64,000 nucleotides of DNA from the NCBI GenBank assembly GCA_902536935.1, contig CACAZM010000005.1, positions 1 through 64,000 of the forward strand, given 5' to 3'. This DNA is from an uncultured Bacteroidota bacterium (GTDB lineage Bacteria > Bacteroidota > Bacteroidia > Flavobacteriales > Flavobacteriaceae). Each line of letters opens with the position of its first letter. Within the stretch, counting starts at the first letter, position 1. Both the position numbers and the translations under genes were made by a program. The notes under the pieces were generated by a model, which did not search any database, was not told where the DNA came from, and saw nothing but the letters and a program-made list of their open reading frames with translations. Shown in pieces: positions 27,551-36,403 of the stretch.

Positions 27551-30500
27551 ATGAATTTTCGCGTTTGGAATCTGAGATTGGGATGGTTTGCTTTTGCGAT
27601 TTCACTCCTCTCGTACTTGCTCACTGTGGAACCCACTGCAAGCTACTGGGACTGTAGCGAATATATCGCTACCGCTGCCAAGTTGCAAGTTGGTCACCCG
27701 CCGGGTGCTCCATTTTTTCAAATGGTCGGAGCGGTGTTTGCCATCCTCGCGCCCAATGCGGAATATATCGCCCTATCGGTCAATATGATGTCTGTACTAG
27801 CGAGTAGCTTTACGGTTTTGTTCTTGTTTTGGACGATTACAGGGATTGCACGTCGTTTGGTTCGCGAACAAGCCGGTGATAATAACACCCAAATCCTTGT
27901 TTTGATCGCCGGACTTGTTGGTGCTCTTGGATTTGCATACACCGATAGTTTTTGGTTTAATGCCGTTGAGGCAGAGGTCTATGCCATGGCGACTTGTATC
28001 TTATCTATCCTCTTTTGGCTAGGACTACGCTGGGAAGCCGATATGGACAACCCACGTGGCGATCGCTGGTTGGTACTGATTGCTTTTGTTGTTGGTCTTT
28101 CCTTTGGCGTGCATTTTATGGGATTATTGACCATCCCTGCCATCGGAATGTTGTACTATTTCAAAACCACCGAGGCTGTGACGATAAAAGGGTTTGTGTT
28201 GGCCAATGTCCTATCCGTAACAGTTTTGCTTTTTATATTTAAACTCCTCCTGCCGAGCACACTTGCCTATTTTGGCTATGCCGAAGTGTTTTTTGTCAAT
28301 CAAATTGGCTTGCCATTTCACTCGGGAACCATTGCCGCTGCATTTTCTCTCGTTACATTTTTTGTCTATACCCTCAAACTAACACACCGCAAAAGCTGGG
28401 TACAACTCAATACCGGACTTCTTTGCATCTTATTTATTCTAGTTGGGTTTTCCTCTTGGCTGATGCTGCCCATTCGTGCCAATGCAAACACAGTAATCAA
28501 TGAAAACGCACCCGCAGATGCACGTGCATTATTGGCCTATTACAACCTTGAACAATATCCCGATACCCATTTGTTTTATGGACCAATGTTTACCGATATG
28601 TATGCTGGACAGGACGAAAATACGCCCTATGTAGACGATAAGCCCAAGTACGAAAAAGACGAGAAAACAGGTCGCTATGTTATTGTCAATGCATGGGAAA
28701 ATGCGCGAATCAACAGCAACAGCAAGCACGAAGGCATATTGCCGAGAATGTGGAGCAGTGGGAACGCAACAAATTACATGAACTACTACGGTACGGTTGA
28801 CTTTGATATCAAGCCTGATTTTCGTAATGAAGAAGGTCTCGTGGAGGCCGTTAACTCGTTTATTAGCGATTGGAACGAAGGAAGGGCAGATGTAGATGAA
28901 TATCACAATTTCCTAACTACTTATGCTGCCTATCTCGATATCGAAAAGCCCTCTTTTTTTGACAACCTCCGCTATATGTTTGACTTTCAAATGGGATATA
29001 TGTATTGGAGGTATTTTATGTGGAATTTCTCTGGTCGCCAAAACGATATCCAAGGAAAACTAGACCCCGTCAATGGCAACTGGATCAGTGGAATCCCAAT
29101 GATTGACAACTGGCGTTTGGGTCCACAAGATAGGTTGCCTAGCGAACTAGCCAACAACAAAGGGAAAAACAAATACTACATGTTGCCCCTGCTGATGGGG
29201 ATTTTGGGATTTGCATTTTTATATCGCAAAGACCCCAAACGGTTTTGGGTGATGCTATTGCTGTTTTTGTTTACGGGACTGGCGCTTAAAGTCTATCTCA
29301 ACGAACGGGTTTTTGAACCACGTGAGCGCGACTATGCCTTGGTTGGTTCGTTTTATGCCTTTAGTATTTACATTGGTTTGGGGGTACTTGCCCTTTCCGA
29401 ACGGATACAGTCTTTTCTTCGTCCTCGTATCGCCGTTCCGATTGTCGGAGTACTGAGTTTGCTCTGCGTACCCGTACTTTTAGCTTCCGAAAACTGGGAC
29501 GATCACGATCGCTCAGGTCGGTATACCGCACAGTCGACCGCAAAAGCCTATCTGGATTCTGTTGAGGAAGATGTTGATGCCATGATTTTTACCATTGGAG
29601 ATAATGACACCTTTGCCATTTGGTATGCGCAAGAAATTGAAGGCTATCGAACGGATGTACGTAGCATCAATACCCAACTTCTGGCTACTGACTGGTATAT
29701 CGATCAGCTCAAACGACGTACCTATACTAGCTCGCCGATTCCCTCACAACTCGAGCACCGTCAATATGCCTATGGTGTACGAGACTATATCAAACACGAG
29801 GCACTTCTCGACTCGGTTCGTTGGTCATTGAATGACTTTATGCGTTGGGTGAGTAGTGACCAACCGCGGACTCAGTACAAGTTTCTTCTAGAACAATATG
29901 ACGTTTCAACAACCAATATCCCCAAGTCAACCCAACAAATGATCTATTACCCAACCAACCAAATTCGGGTGCCTGTCAATAAAGAAAACGTATTGAAAAG
30001 CGGAGTGGTCAAGCCCGAAGATGCAGAACTCATTGTCGATTATATCGATATCAATCTTCCCAAATCTGGACTATATAAAAACCGGCTGATGATGCTCGAC
30101 ATTCTGCACAACAATGACTGGGAACGACCAATTTATTTTACAGGTGGTAGCTATGACGATAGCGAATATTTTTGGATGAAAGACTATTTGCAACTCGATG
30201 GTTTGGTGTACAAACTTGTACCAATCAAGACCCCTCTTGATCCAAACAACCCCTACCAAATGGGCCGAATAGATGCCAATCGGATGTTTGATATTGTGAT
30301 GGGCTGGGGCTGGGGCAATTCTGACAGTCCAGACATTTACCACGATCCCGAAACAAGAAAGAATAGCATTTCTTTCCGATCTAATATCACACGTTTGGCC
30401 AATGCCTTAATTGAGGACAAAGAAGTAGAAAAAGCAATCACTGTTCTCGATCTTGCAATGGAAAAAATGCCAATTGAGACTTTTGGTTACTATAGCTTGA

Positions 30501-31075
30501 TCACTCCCATAGCTAGTGCCTATTATCGAGCAGGGGCTACAGAAAAAGCCCAACAAATTGTGCATAAGATTACAACTGGTTATCAAGAATATATGCGCTA
30601 CTATGCCACATGGGACAATGACGACCAGTTGTCGCTTATGGAAGACCTTGTCGGTAATGTGGAGCGCTACAAAAACTTGCTATCCGAGGTTCTCCAAGCC
30701 AGAGATTACAAAACCCTTGCTAGCTTATACGATCCGTTCTACGAGTCGATATTACCATTTAGCTATATATATGGAAAGTATGACTTCTACACCGAGCTCA
30801 CCCCATTCGTTGCTGGGTTATATTCGGCTGATCAACCGGAATTGGCGCGAGAGCTCAGTGGAAATATCGCCCAACAATACATCGATCTGCTCAATCGTTT
30901 TTTAACCCTAGATAAGCAACAATTGACGTATTTTGAAATGGAAATTGGCATTGAGGTCGAGGCCTATAAAAGTTTGGTGTCTACCATTAGGAGAAACGAA
31001 ACAGATCCAAAAGTTGTTGAAAAGGTGCAAAACACCTATGTGGAAACGATTGGTCAGTTTGCTTTTCTCGACTAA
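27551..31075 (+). CDS. DUF2723 / glycosyltransferase family 117 membrane protein
   Basis: Large multi-pass protein of 1174 residues. The N-terminal half is a DUF2723 domain: first helix (10-28), then a loop with the family signature TASYWDCSEYIATAAKLQVG (positions 34-53) followed by HPPGAP, and about ten further helices to residue 300 plus more at 540-640. DUF2723 proteins are related to PMT-type O-mannosyltransferases and the eukaryotic member TMEM260 has that activity (CAZy GT117, recalled), so lipid-linked sugar transfer to exported proteins is the likely role. The last 450 residues are soluble and helical toward the end (TPR-like, about 930-1170). It overlaps the convergent thioredoxin-like gene by 4 nt at CTAA. 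A TACTTTCG promoter-like box lies near 27525. Confidence 0.87.
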   Translation: MNFRVWNLRLGWFAFAISLLSYLLTVEPTASYWDCSEYIATAAKLQVGHPPGAPFFQMVGAVFAILAPNAEYIALSVNMMSVLASSFTVLFLFWTITGIARRLVREQAGDNNTQILVLIAGLVGALGFAYTDSFWFNAVEAEVYAMATCILSILFWLGLRWEADMDNPRGDRWLVLIAFVVGLSFGVHFMGLLTIPAIGMLYYFKTTEAVTIKGFVLANVLSVTVLLFIFKLLLPSTLAYFGYAEVFFVNQIGLPFHSGTIAAAFSLVTFFVYTLKLTHRKSWVQLNTGLLCILFILVGFSSWLMLPIRANANTVINENAPADARALLAYYNLEQYPDTHLFYGPMFTDMYAGQDENTPYVDDKPKYEKDEKTGRYVIVNAWENARINSNSKHEGILPRMWSSGNATNYMNYYGTVDFDIKPDFRNEEGLVEAVNSFISDWNEGRADVDEYHNFLTTYAAYLDIEKPSFFDNLRYMFDFQMGYMYWRYFMWNFSGRQNDIQGKLDPVNGNWISGIPMIDNWRLGPQDRLPSELANNKGKNKYYMLPLLMGILGFAFLYRKDPKRFWVMLLLFLFTGLALKVYLNERVFEPRERDYALVGSFYAFSIYIGLGVLALSERIQSFLRPRIAVPIVGVLSLLCVPVLLASENWDDHDRSGRYTAQSTAKAYLDSVEEDVDAMIFTIGDNDTFAIWYAQEIEGYRTDVRSINTQLLATDWYIDQLKRRTYTSSPIPSQLEHRQYAYGVRDYIKHEALLDSVRWSLNDFMRWVSSDQPRTQYKFLLEQYDVSTTNIPKSTQQMIYYPTNQIRVPVNKENVLKSGVVKPEDAELIVDYIDINLPKSGLYKNRLMMLDILHNNDWERPIYFTGGSYDDSEYFWMKDYLQLDGLVYKLVPIKTPLDPNNPYQMGRIDANRMFDIVMGWGWGNSDSPDIYHDPETRKNSISFRSNITRLANALIEDKEVEKAITVLDLAMEKMPIETFGYYSLITPIASAYYRAGATEKAQQIVHKITTGYQEYMRYYATWDNDDQLSLMEDLVGNVERYKNLLSEVLQARDYKTLASLYDPFYESILPFSYIYGKYDFYTELTPFVAGLYSADQPELARELSGNIAQQYIDLLNRFLTLDKQQLTYFEMEIGIEVEAYKSLVSTIRRNETDPKVVEKVQNTYVETIGQFAFLD

Positions 31076-31368
31076 ACAAAGTCTTTCATAAGCGAAATAA
31101 TGGTGTTGGCATCTTGATCTCCACTTTGTCGCCAGACCATATCACCCCCTTTATAAATCATCAGAGTTGGCAACCCCCGCACGCGAAGTGCTTCTGAAAG
31201 TTTGGGGTTTTTTTCCACATCGATTTTAATGACTTTGCCATGATCCCCCATGGCTGCGGCTACGTCACGCAATACGGCATGCATCTCCGCAGAAGACTCA
31301 TCCAAATCAGAATAAAAGTTGAGAAGGATCGGGATTTTCGCATCAATGATGTCACCAAATTTTGACAT
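31072..31368 (-). CDS. Thioredoxin-fold protein without active-site cysteines
   Basis: 98-residue cytoplasmic protein with a thioredoxin fold: beta strand ILLNFYSD (14-21), strand VIKIDVEKNP (about 45-54), the cis-Pro loop RGLPTLMIYKGG and a final helix. The WCxxC active site is replaced by SDLDESSAEM, and there is no cysteine in the protein, so it cannot be a dithiol reductase; a binding or scaffold role is more likely (inference). It overlaps the convergent GT117 gene by 4 nt and is divergent from polA. Length slightly below a usual thioredoxin. Confidence 0.83.
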   Translation of the reverse strand: MSKFGDIIDAKIPILLNFYSDLDESSAEMHAVLRDVAAAMGDHGKVIKIDVEKNPKLSEALRVRGLPTLMIYKGGDMVWRQSGDQDANTIISLMKDFV

Positions 31369-31501
31369 AGCGAGATATTTTTTACATCATCAGTACTTGC
31401 TAAAATAGTATTTTGTTCTAAAATGAACTGAATTGACATTAAATGCCAGTAGGGTTTCAACGCAAACAAGCTATTTTCGTTAAATCATTCGCAATAATTC
31501 C

Positions 31502-31509
31502 TATTTTTG
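31502..31509 (+). promoter_or_regulatory. Putative -7 element of polA
   Basis: TATTTTTG fits TAnnTTTG and ends 10 nt before the polA ATG. No -33 TTTG at standard spacing. Confidence 0.42.
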
Positions 31510-31519
31510 ATAACCAACC

Positions 31520-34318
31520 ATGGCAAACGACAAAAAACTATTCCTAGTTGATGCTTACGCCTTGATTTTTAGAGGGTATTATGCTTTTATCAAAAATCCA
31601 AGAATCAATTCCAAAGGGATGGATACTAGTGCCATCATGGGATTTACCAACTCCTTATTTGATCTGATCAATCGGGAAAAACCGGACTATCTGGCTGTTG
31701 CTTTTGACAAAGGGGGATCGGTCGATCGGACAGAAATGTACAACGAATACAAAGCGAATCGTCCCGAAACACCCGAAGCCATTCGAATTGCTGTTCCCTA
31801 TATCCATAACCTACTCAAAGCCATGCAAATCCCCGTGATTGAAAAGGAAGGGTATGAAGCTGATGATATAATCGGAACCCTTGCTAAACAAGCTGAAAAA
31901 AAGGGTTTTGAAGTGTATATGATGACTCCCGATAAAGATTTTGCTCAGCTAGTCTCTCCTAATATATTTATGTACCGCCCATCTCGTCAAGGAAATGGAA
32001 TCGAAATTTGGGGGGTAGATGAAGTGAAAGAAAAATTTGAAGTGGACCATCCAGAGCAAGTCATTGACTACTTGGGTATGATGGGAGACTCTGTTGACAA
32101 CATACCGGGCTTGCCAGGTGTGGGAGATAAAACCGCAAAAAAGTTTTTGGCGCAATACGGTTCGATGGAAAATCTGCTTGCCAATACACATGAACTCAAA
32201 GGAAAGCTCAAAGAAAAAATCGAGGAAAATAAAGCGCTTGGTGTGATATCTAAAAAACTTGCGCGCATCTTGTTGGATGTACCTGTATCCTTTAACGAAA
32301 AGAGCTATGAACTCTCTAAGCCAAACAAAGGGGAGGTGCAAGAGATTTTTCGTGAATTGGAATTTCGACGCCTTGAAGATCGTTTTCGAAAGCTGTATTT
32401 CAAAGAGGAACAAACGCAGAGTCCAACGCCTGAGCCAAAAAAGAGCGCCCAACCAGCCTTTGATTTGTTCAATCAACCGGGAGCAGGAGAGGTTAGCGTT
32501 GATGACACTTATAAATCTTTATCGACTGGCAAACATCTTTACCAAAGCATTCAAACCTCAACTGAGCAAGAGATGTTACTGGAATGGTTATTGCAACAAG
32601 AATCGGTCTGCTTTGATACCGAAACCACAGGGCTTGACGAACTTTCTGCTGAACTAGTCGGTATTGCCTTCAGTTGGGAAAAAGGAACGGGCTATTACCT
32701 TCCTTTCCCTGAAGATCGCATGGCCTGTGAGACCAAACTTGCCTATTTTGCTCCTTTTTTTCAAAGTGCATCCATTCAAAAAGTAGGGCATAACCTCAAA
32801 TATGATATCAAAGTGTTAAAGCAATATGGTATGGAAATTCATGCCCCCATCTTTGATACCATGATTGCTCACTATCTAATCAATCCTGACATGCGTCATA
32901 ATATGGATATCTTGGCTGAAACTTATTTGGGTTATAAGCCGCAACCTATTACCGAATTGATAGGAAAAAAAGGTCCTAACCAAGGGTCGATGCGCAATGT
33001 ACCGATCGACAAACAAACAGAATATGCTGTTGAAGATGCCGATATTACCCTTCAACTCAAAAATCATTTTATTTCGGAACTCGCGTCCGAGGAAGTTGTC
33101 GATTTGTTTACCAATATCGAATTGCCCTTGATCAATGTTTTGGCAGCCATGGAAAGCGCAGGTATCCGTATCGACGTGGACTATCTAGACAAGCTGGCAG
33201 TTCAGTTCCAAAAAGAAACCGCAGTGGTTGAAGATCGAATTTATGAGCAAGCCGGAGAACGCTTTAACTTGGCTTCGCCCAAACAATTGGGTGCCATCTT
33301 GTTTGATAAACTTAAGCTTGTGGACAAACCTAAAAAAACCAAAACTGGGCAGTATTCCACTGCTGAAGATGTGCTTTCTTATTTAGCAAAAGACCATACG
33401 ATTGTTTCTGATATTCTGGAGTGGAGGTCGGTTAAAAAGTTAAGTAATACCTACATCGAGGCCCTTCCCGAACAGGTAAACCCCAAAACCAATCGTGTCC
33501 ATACGATTTTCAATCAGGCGGTAGCAGCCACAGGGCGACTGAGTAGCAACCATCCCAACCTGCAAAATATTCCGATTCGAACCGAACGAGGCCAGTTAGT
33601 TCGCAAGGCCTTTATCCCGCGCGATGACAAGCATGTCTTACTCGCAGCAGATTATTCGCAAATCGAATTGCGTGTGATTGCATCTTTGAGTGGGGATTCA
33701 GAAATGCAAGAGGCATTTCAAAAGGGCGAAGATATTCATGCCAGTACTGCTGCCAAGGTGTTTGGCGTGTCATTAGCAGACGTAAGCCGAGAGCAACGAA
33801 GTCAGGCCAAAACCGTCAACTTCGGGATTGTATATGGCGTATCGGCTTTTGGGTTGAGCAACCAAACCAGCTTGAACCGATCCGAAGCCAAGGCATTAAT
33901 TGATGCCTATTATGAAACCTATCCGCAACTAAAAGACTACATGCATCAGCAAGTTGATTTTGCACGTGAGAACGGCTATGTCGAAACCGTTTTGGGTCGT
34001 CGTCGCTATCTCAAGGATATCAATTCTCAAAACAGTATAGTACGTGGTGCAGCCGAACGAAATGCTGTCAATGCGCCCATCCAAGGGAGTGCTGCTGATA
34101 TCATCAAAATTGCCATGTTGCGGATCCATGAAAAACTAAACGGTTTTGAATCCAAAATGCTCTTACAAGTACATGATGAACTGGTATTTGACGTCAAAAA
34201 ATCTGAACTCAACTCGCTGACAAGCATGATCAAAACCGAAATGGAACAAGCCTATGCACTTCAAGTCCCTCTCGTAGTAGATGTGGGAATAGGCATGAAT
34301 TGGCTCGAGGCACATTGA
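31520..34318 (+). CDS. polA: DNA polymerase I
   Basis: Repair and Okazaki-fragment polymerase with three domains. The N-terminal 5'-3' exonuclease (1-300) shows VDAYALIFRGYYAF, EADDIIG and the H2TH region GDSVDNIPGLPGVGDKTA. The 3'-5' proofreading domain (about 330-530) keeps its DxE motif (FDTETTG, about 365-371), so proofreading is probably active. The polymerase domain carries the motif A DYSQIELR near residue 711, the O-helix region RSQAKTVNFGIVYGVSAFG, and the motif C VHDELVFDV. Length 932 residues is normal. Divergent from the thioredoxin-like gene. Confidence 0.97.
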   Translation: MANDKKLFLVDAYALIFRGYYAFIKNPRINSKGMDTSAIMGFTNSLFDLINREKPDYLAVAFDKGGSVDRTEMYNEYKANRPETPEAIRIAVPYIHNLLKAMQIPVIEKEGYEADDIIGTLAKQAEKKGFEVYMMTPDKDFAQLVSPNIFMYRPSRQGNGIEIWGVDEVKEKFEVDHPEQVIDYLGMMGDSVDNIPGLPGVGDKTAKKFLAQYGSMENLLANTHELKGKLKEKIEENKALGVISKKLARILLDVPVSFNEKSYELSKPNKGEVQEIFRELEFRRLEDRFRKLYFKEEQTQSPTPEPKKSAQPAFDLFNQPGAGEVSVDDTYKSLSTGKHLYQSIQTSTEQEMLLEWLLQQESVCFDTETTGLDELSAELVGIAFSWEKGTGYYLPFPEDRMACETKLAYFAPFFQSASIQKVGHNLKYDIKVLKQYGMEIHAPIFDTMIAHYLINPDMRHNMDILAETYLGYKPQPITELIGKKGPNQGSMRNVPIDKQTEYAVEDADITLQLKNHFISELASEEVVDLFTNIELPLINVLAAMESAGIRIDVDYLDKLAVQFQKETAVVEDRIYEQAGERFNLASPKQLGAILFDKLKLVDKPKKTKTGQYSTAEDVLSYLAKDHTIVSDILEWRSVKKLSNTYIEALPEQVNPKTNRVHTIFNQAVAATGRLSSNHPNLQNIPIRTERGQLVRKAFIPRDDKHVLLAADYSQIELRVIASLSGDSEMQEAFQKGEDIHASTAAKVFGVSLADVSREQRSQAKTVNFGIVYGVSAFGLSNQTSLNRSEAKALIDAYYETYPQLKDYMHQQVDFARENGYVETVLGRRRYLKDINSQNSIVRGAAERNAVNAPIQGSAADIIKIAMLRIHEKLNGFESKMLLQVHDELVFDVKKSELNSLTSMIKTEMEQAYALQVPLVVDVGIGMNWLEAH

Positions 34319-34331
34319 TTTCTTTTTTTGG

Positions 34332-34362
34332 TTTGCTTTTTATTCTATTAATTGTACATTTG
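34332..34362 (+). promoter_or_regulatory. Promoter of rplM-rpsI (textbook Bacteroidota match)
   Basis: TTTG at 34332-34335, exactly 19 nt spacer, TACATTTG at 34355-34362. Both boxes are perfect matches to TTTG/TAnnTTTG. The predicted transcript begins near 34367, so the leader hairpin at 34367-34389 would form its very 5' end, about 50 nt before the rplM start. Confidence 0.82.
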
Positions 34363-34366
34363 CAGC

Positions 34367-34389
34367 CCGTTTTCAGTCAACTGAAACGG
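34367..34389 (+). promoter_or_regulatory. Leader hairpin of rplM-rpsI (candidate L13 leader)
   Basis: CCGTTTTCAG, loop TCAA, CTGAAACGG: nine base pairs with one bulged T, placed at the predicted transcript 5' end. L13 leaders have been proposed for Bacteroidia from comparative work (recalled, not checked), where L13 or S9 would bind and repress its own operon. Not followed by a T tract, so it is not a terminator. Confidence 0.55.
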
Positions 34390-34417
34390 AACTAAACAAT
34401 GTATTAAAGAAAAAGTA

Positions 34418-34873
34418 GTGGATTCATTAAGTTACAAAACCGTCTCAATCAACAAGAAAAACGCTGATAAACAGTGGGTTGTTGTTGATGCTGCGGATCA
34501 AGTTTTGGGACGTTTTTCGTCTAAGGTTGCCAAACTTTTGAGAGGGAAGTACAAGCCGAGTTTTACACCTCATGCAGATTGTGGTGATAACGTCATTGTA
34601 CTAAATGCTGACCTGATCAAACTCACTGGTGACAAGTGGAACAACAAAACTTATATACGTCACACGGGTTATCCCGGTGGTCAGCGTAGTTTAACAGCCA
34701 GTGAAATCCACGAAAAAAATCCAACGCGTTTGGTTGAAAAGTCCATAAAAGGAATGCTGCCCAAAAACAAATTGGGAGCAGAATTGTTCCGTAACCTCTA
34801 TGTTTTTTCTGGAACAGATCACCCTTATGATGGTCAAAAACCAACAGCTGTTAACATCAACGAATTAAGTTAA
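34418..34873 (+). CDS. rplM: 50S ribosomal protein L13 (uL13)
   Basis: Early-assembling large-subunit protein. 151 residues with the family core VDAADQVLGRFSSKVAKLLR and GDNVIVLNADLIKLTG, and the ending YDGQKPTAVNINELS. The start is GTG at 34418; the only in-frame choice that keeps the N-terminal DSLSYKTVS segment typical for Bacteroidota. First gene of rplM-rpsI, 1 nt before rpsI, with a strong promoter and leader hairpin. Confidence 0.97.
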   Translation: MDSLSYKTVSINKKNADKQWVVVDAADQVLGRFSSKVAKLLRGKYKPSFTPHADCGDNVIVLNADLIKLTGDKWNNKTYIRHTGYPGGQRSLTASEIHEKNPTRLVEKSIKGMLPKNKLGAELFRNLYVFSGTDHPYDGQKPTAVNINELS

Positions 34874-34874
34874 T

Positions 34875-35261
34875 ATGGAAGTGATTCATACCATTGGCCG
34901 TCGTAAAACCGCAATTGCGCGCGTGTTCTTGTTTGAAGGAAAAGGTGAAATTACCATCAATAACAAAGCATTAGACAACTATTTTCCAACTGCAACACAC
35001 CAATATAAAATCAATCAACCATTCACGTTAACAGACACTTTTGGGAAATACAATCTCAATGTGACAGTAACAGGTGGTGGCCCGACAGGACAGGTAGAAG
35101 CGATTCGTCTCGGCATTTCACGCGCCTTGTGTACCATTGATGAAGAACATCGCTCTGCATTAAAGCCCGAAGGATTACTCACAAGAGACCCTCGTATGGT
35201 TGAGCGTAAAAAGTTTGGGCTGAAAAAAGCCCGAAAAAAATTCCAATTCTCCAAACGATAA
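34875..35261 (+). CDS. rpsI: 30S ribosomal protein S9 (uS9)
   Basis: Small-subunit protein whose C-terminal tail reaches the P-site tRNA. 128 residues; the family ending is intact (RDPRMVERKKFGLKKARKKF, then QFSKR with the terminal KR). Only 1 nt separates it from rplM. rpsB follows after 137 nt with a possible leader of its own. Confidence 0.97.
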   Translation: MEVIHTIGRRKTAIARVFLFEGKGEITINNKALDNYFPTATHQYKINQPFTLTDTFGKYNLNVTVTGGGPTGQVEAIRLGISRALCTIDEEHRSALKPEGLLTRDPRMVERKKFGLKKARKKFQFSKR

Positions 35262-35312
35262 CCGTTTGTTTGGATTGGCATAACAATAAGTTCATTAATT
35301 AGTGTATAATTT

Positions 35313-35352
35313 GTTGCCATTAGTTTAGCATCTAAATGAGTAAGGCCGAAAT
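35313..35352 (+). promoter_or_regulatory. Possible structured leader ahead of rpsB
   Basis: In the 137-nt gap between rpsI and rpsB, a small hairpin TTTAG-CAT-CTAAA (35324-35336) is flanked by GCC (35316-35318) and GGC (35344-35346) that could close a larger stem. Weak evidence; position between two r-protein genes is the main argument. Confidence 0.25.
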
Positions 35353-35398
35353 TCGACACTTGTTCATTGCTATTCAGGGAACGTAAACGAAAACAACA

Positions 35399-36391
35399 AT
35401 GTCAAAAATAGAAGTCAAAGACTTACTAGAAGCTGGTGTCCACTTTGGTCACCTTACAAGAAAATGGAACCCGAATATGGCGCCCTTCATTCACATGGAG
35501 CGCAACGGGATTCACATTATCAATCTTTACAAAACCGTTACAAAAATCGAGGAAGCTCAGCAAGCACTCCACAAAATTGCTTCGTCTGGCCGAAAAATCT
35601 TGTTTGTGGCAACAAAAAAACAAGCAAAGGATATCGTATCCAAAAAAGCGAGTGAAGTGAATATGCCTTATATCACCGAGCGCTGGCCCGGGGGTATGTT
35701 AACCAACTTTGTCACCATTCGAAAAGCGGTCAAAAAAATGGCAGCCATTGATCGAATGAAAACAGATGGAACGTTTAATACTCTCTCTAAAAAAGAGAGA
35801 CTTCAGGTTGAGCGTATGCGTGCCAAGCTCGAAAAGAACCTCGGTTCAATTTCGGACATGACTCGTTTGCCAGGTGCTCTCTTTATCGTAGATATTCGTC
35901 GTGAACACATTGCTGTTCGCGAGGCACAAAAACTCAACATTCCTATTTTTGCGATGGTAGATACCAACGCCGATCCTCGTGATGTTGATTTTGCCATTCC
36001 TGCCAATGACGATGCCTCAAAATCGATTGATAAAATTTTAGGCCTGGTCACAGAGGCCGTAGCCGCTGGTACAAGCGAGCGCAAAAAAGAACGCGATGAA
36101 GCCAATGCGGTGATAAGCGAAGGTGAAGTCGTTCCAGAAACGGCAGAAGAAACTGAAGAAGTTATTAATGAAGCGGCGGCTCCCGAAACTGTTGAGGAAA
36201 CAGTACCCGTTGTAGAAGATACCGAAACTACAACAGCTGAAGTAGCACCTACTGAAGAGGTTGAAGAAACAACTGCAGAAAACTTCAGTGGAAAGACGGT
36301 AGCCGACTTAAAGGCACTAGCCAAAGAAGCTGGAATTTCTGGATACAGTAAAATGAAAAAAGCAGAATTAATTGCGGCTTTGTCCGCCTAA
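35399..36391 (+). CDS. rpsB: 30S ribosomal protein S2 (uS2) with acidic linker and SAP/Rho-N-like tail
   Basis: Small-subunit protein S2. Residues 1-225 are the normal S2 body (LLEAGVHFGHLTRKWNPNM, ERWPGGMLTNF, PGALFIVDIRREHIAV). It continues with a Glu/Thr/Val-rich linker (about 235-295) and a compact last 38 residues (GKTVADLKALAKEAGISGYS then KMKKAELIAAL) that read as a SAP or Rho-N type helix-extended-helix motif, a fold that usually binds nucleic acid. Length 330 versus about 240-260 for a plain S2. It is directly followed by tsf. The acidic linker has a repetitive E-T-V pattern. Confidence 0.96.
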   Translation: MSKIEVKDLLEAGVHFGHLTRKWNPNMAPFIHMERNGIHIINLYKTVTKIEEAQQALHKIASSGRKILFVATKKQAKDIVSKKASEVNMPYITERWPGGMLTNFVTIRKAVKKMAAIDRMKTDGTFNTLSKKERLQVERMRAKLEKNLGSISDMTRLPGALFIVDIRREHIAVREAQKLNIPIFAMVDTNADPRDVDFAIPANDDASKSIDKILGLVTEAVAAGTSERKKERDEANAVISEGEVVPETAEETEEVINEAAAPETVEETVPVVEDTETTTAEVAPTEEVEETTAENFSGKTVADLKALAKEAGISGYSKMKKAELIAALSA

Positions 36392-36403
36392 ATGATTGAT
36401 AAT

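Noticed and set aside
31949..32476. 175-codon minus-strand frame inside polA
   Set aside because: Antisense to a conserved polymerase region, no start signal and no recognisable domain.
35803..36324. 173-codon minus-strand Ser/Val/Thr-rich frame inside rpsB
   Set aside because: Mirror of the Glu/Thr-rich S2 linker codons; composition is an artefact.
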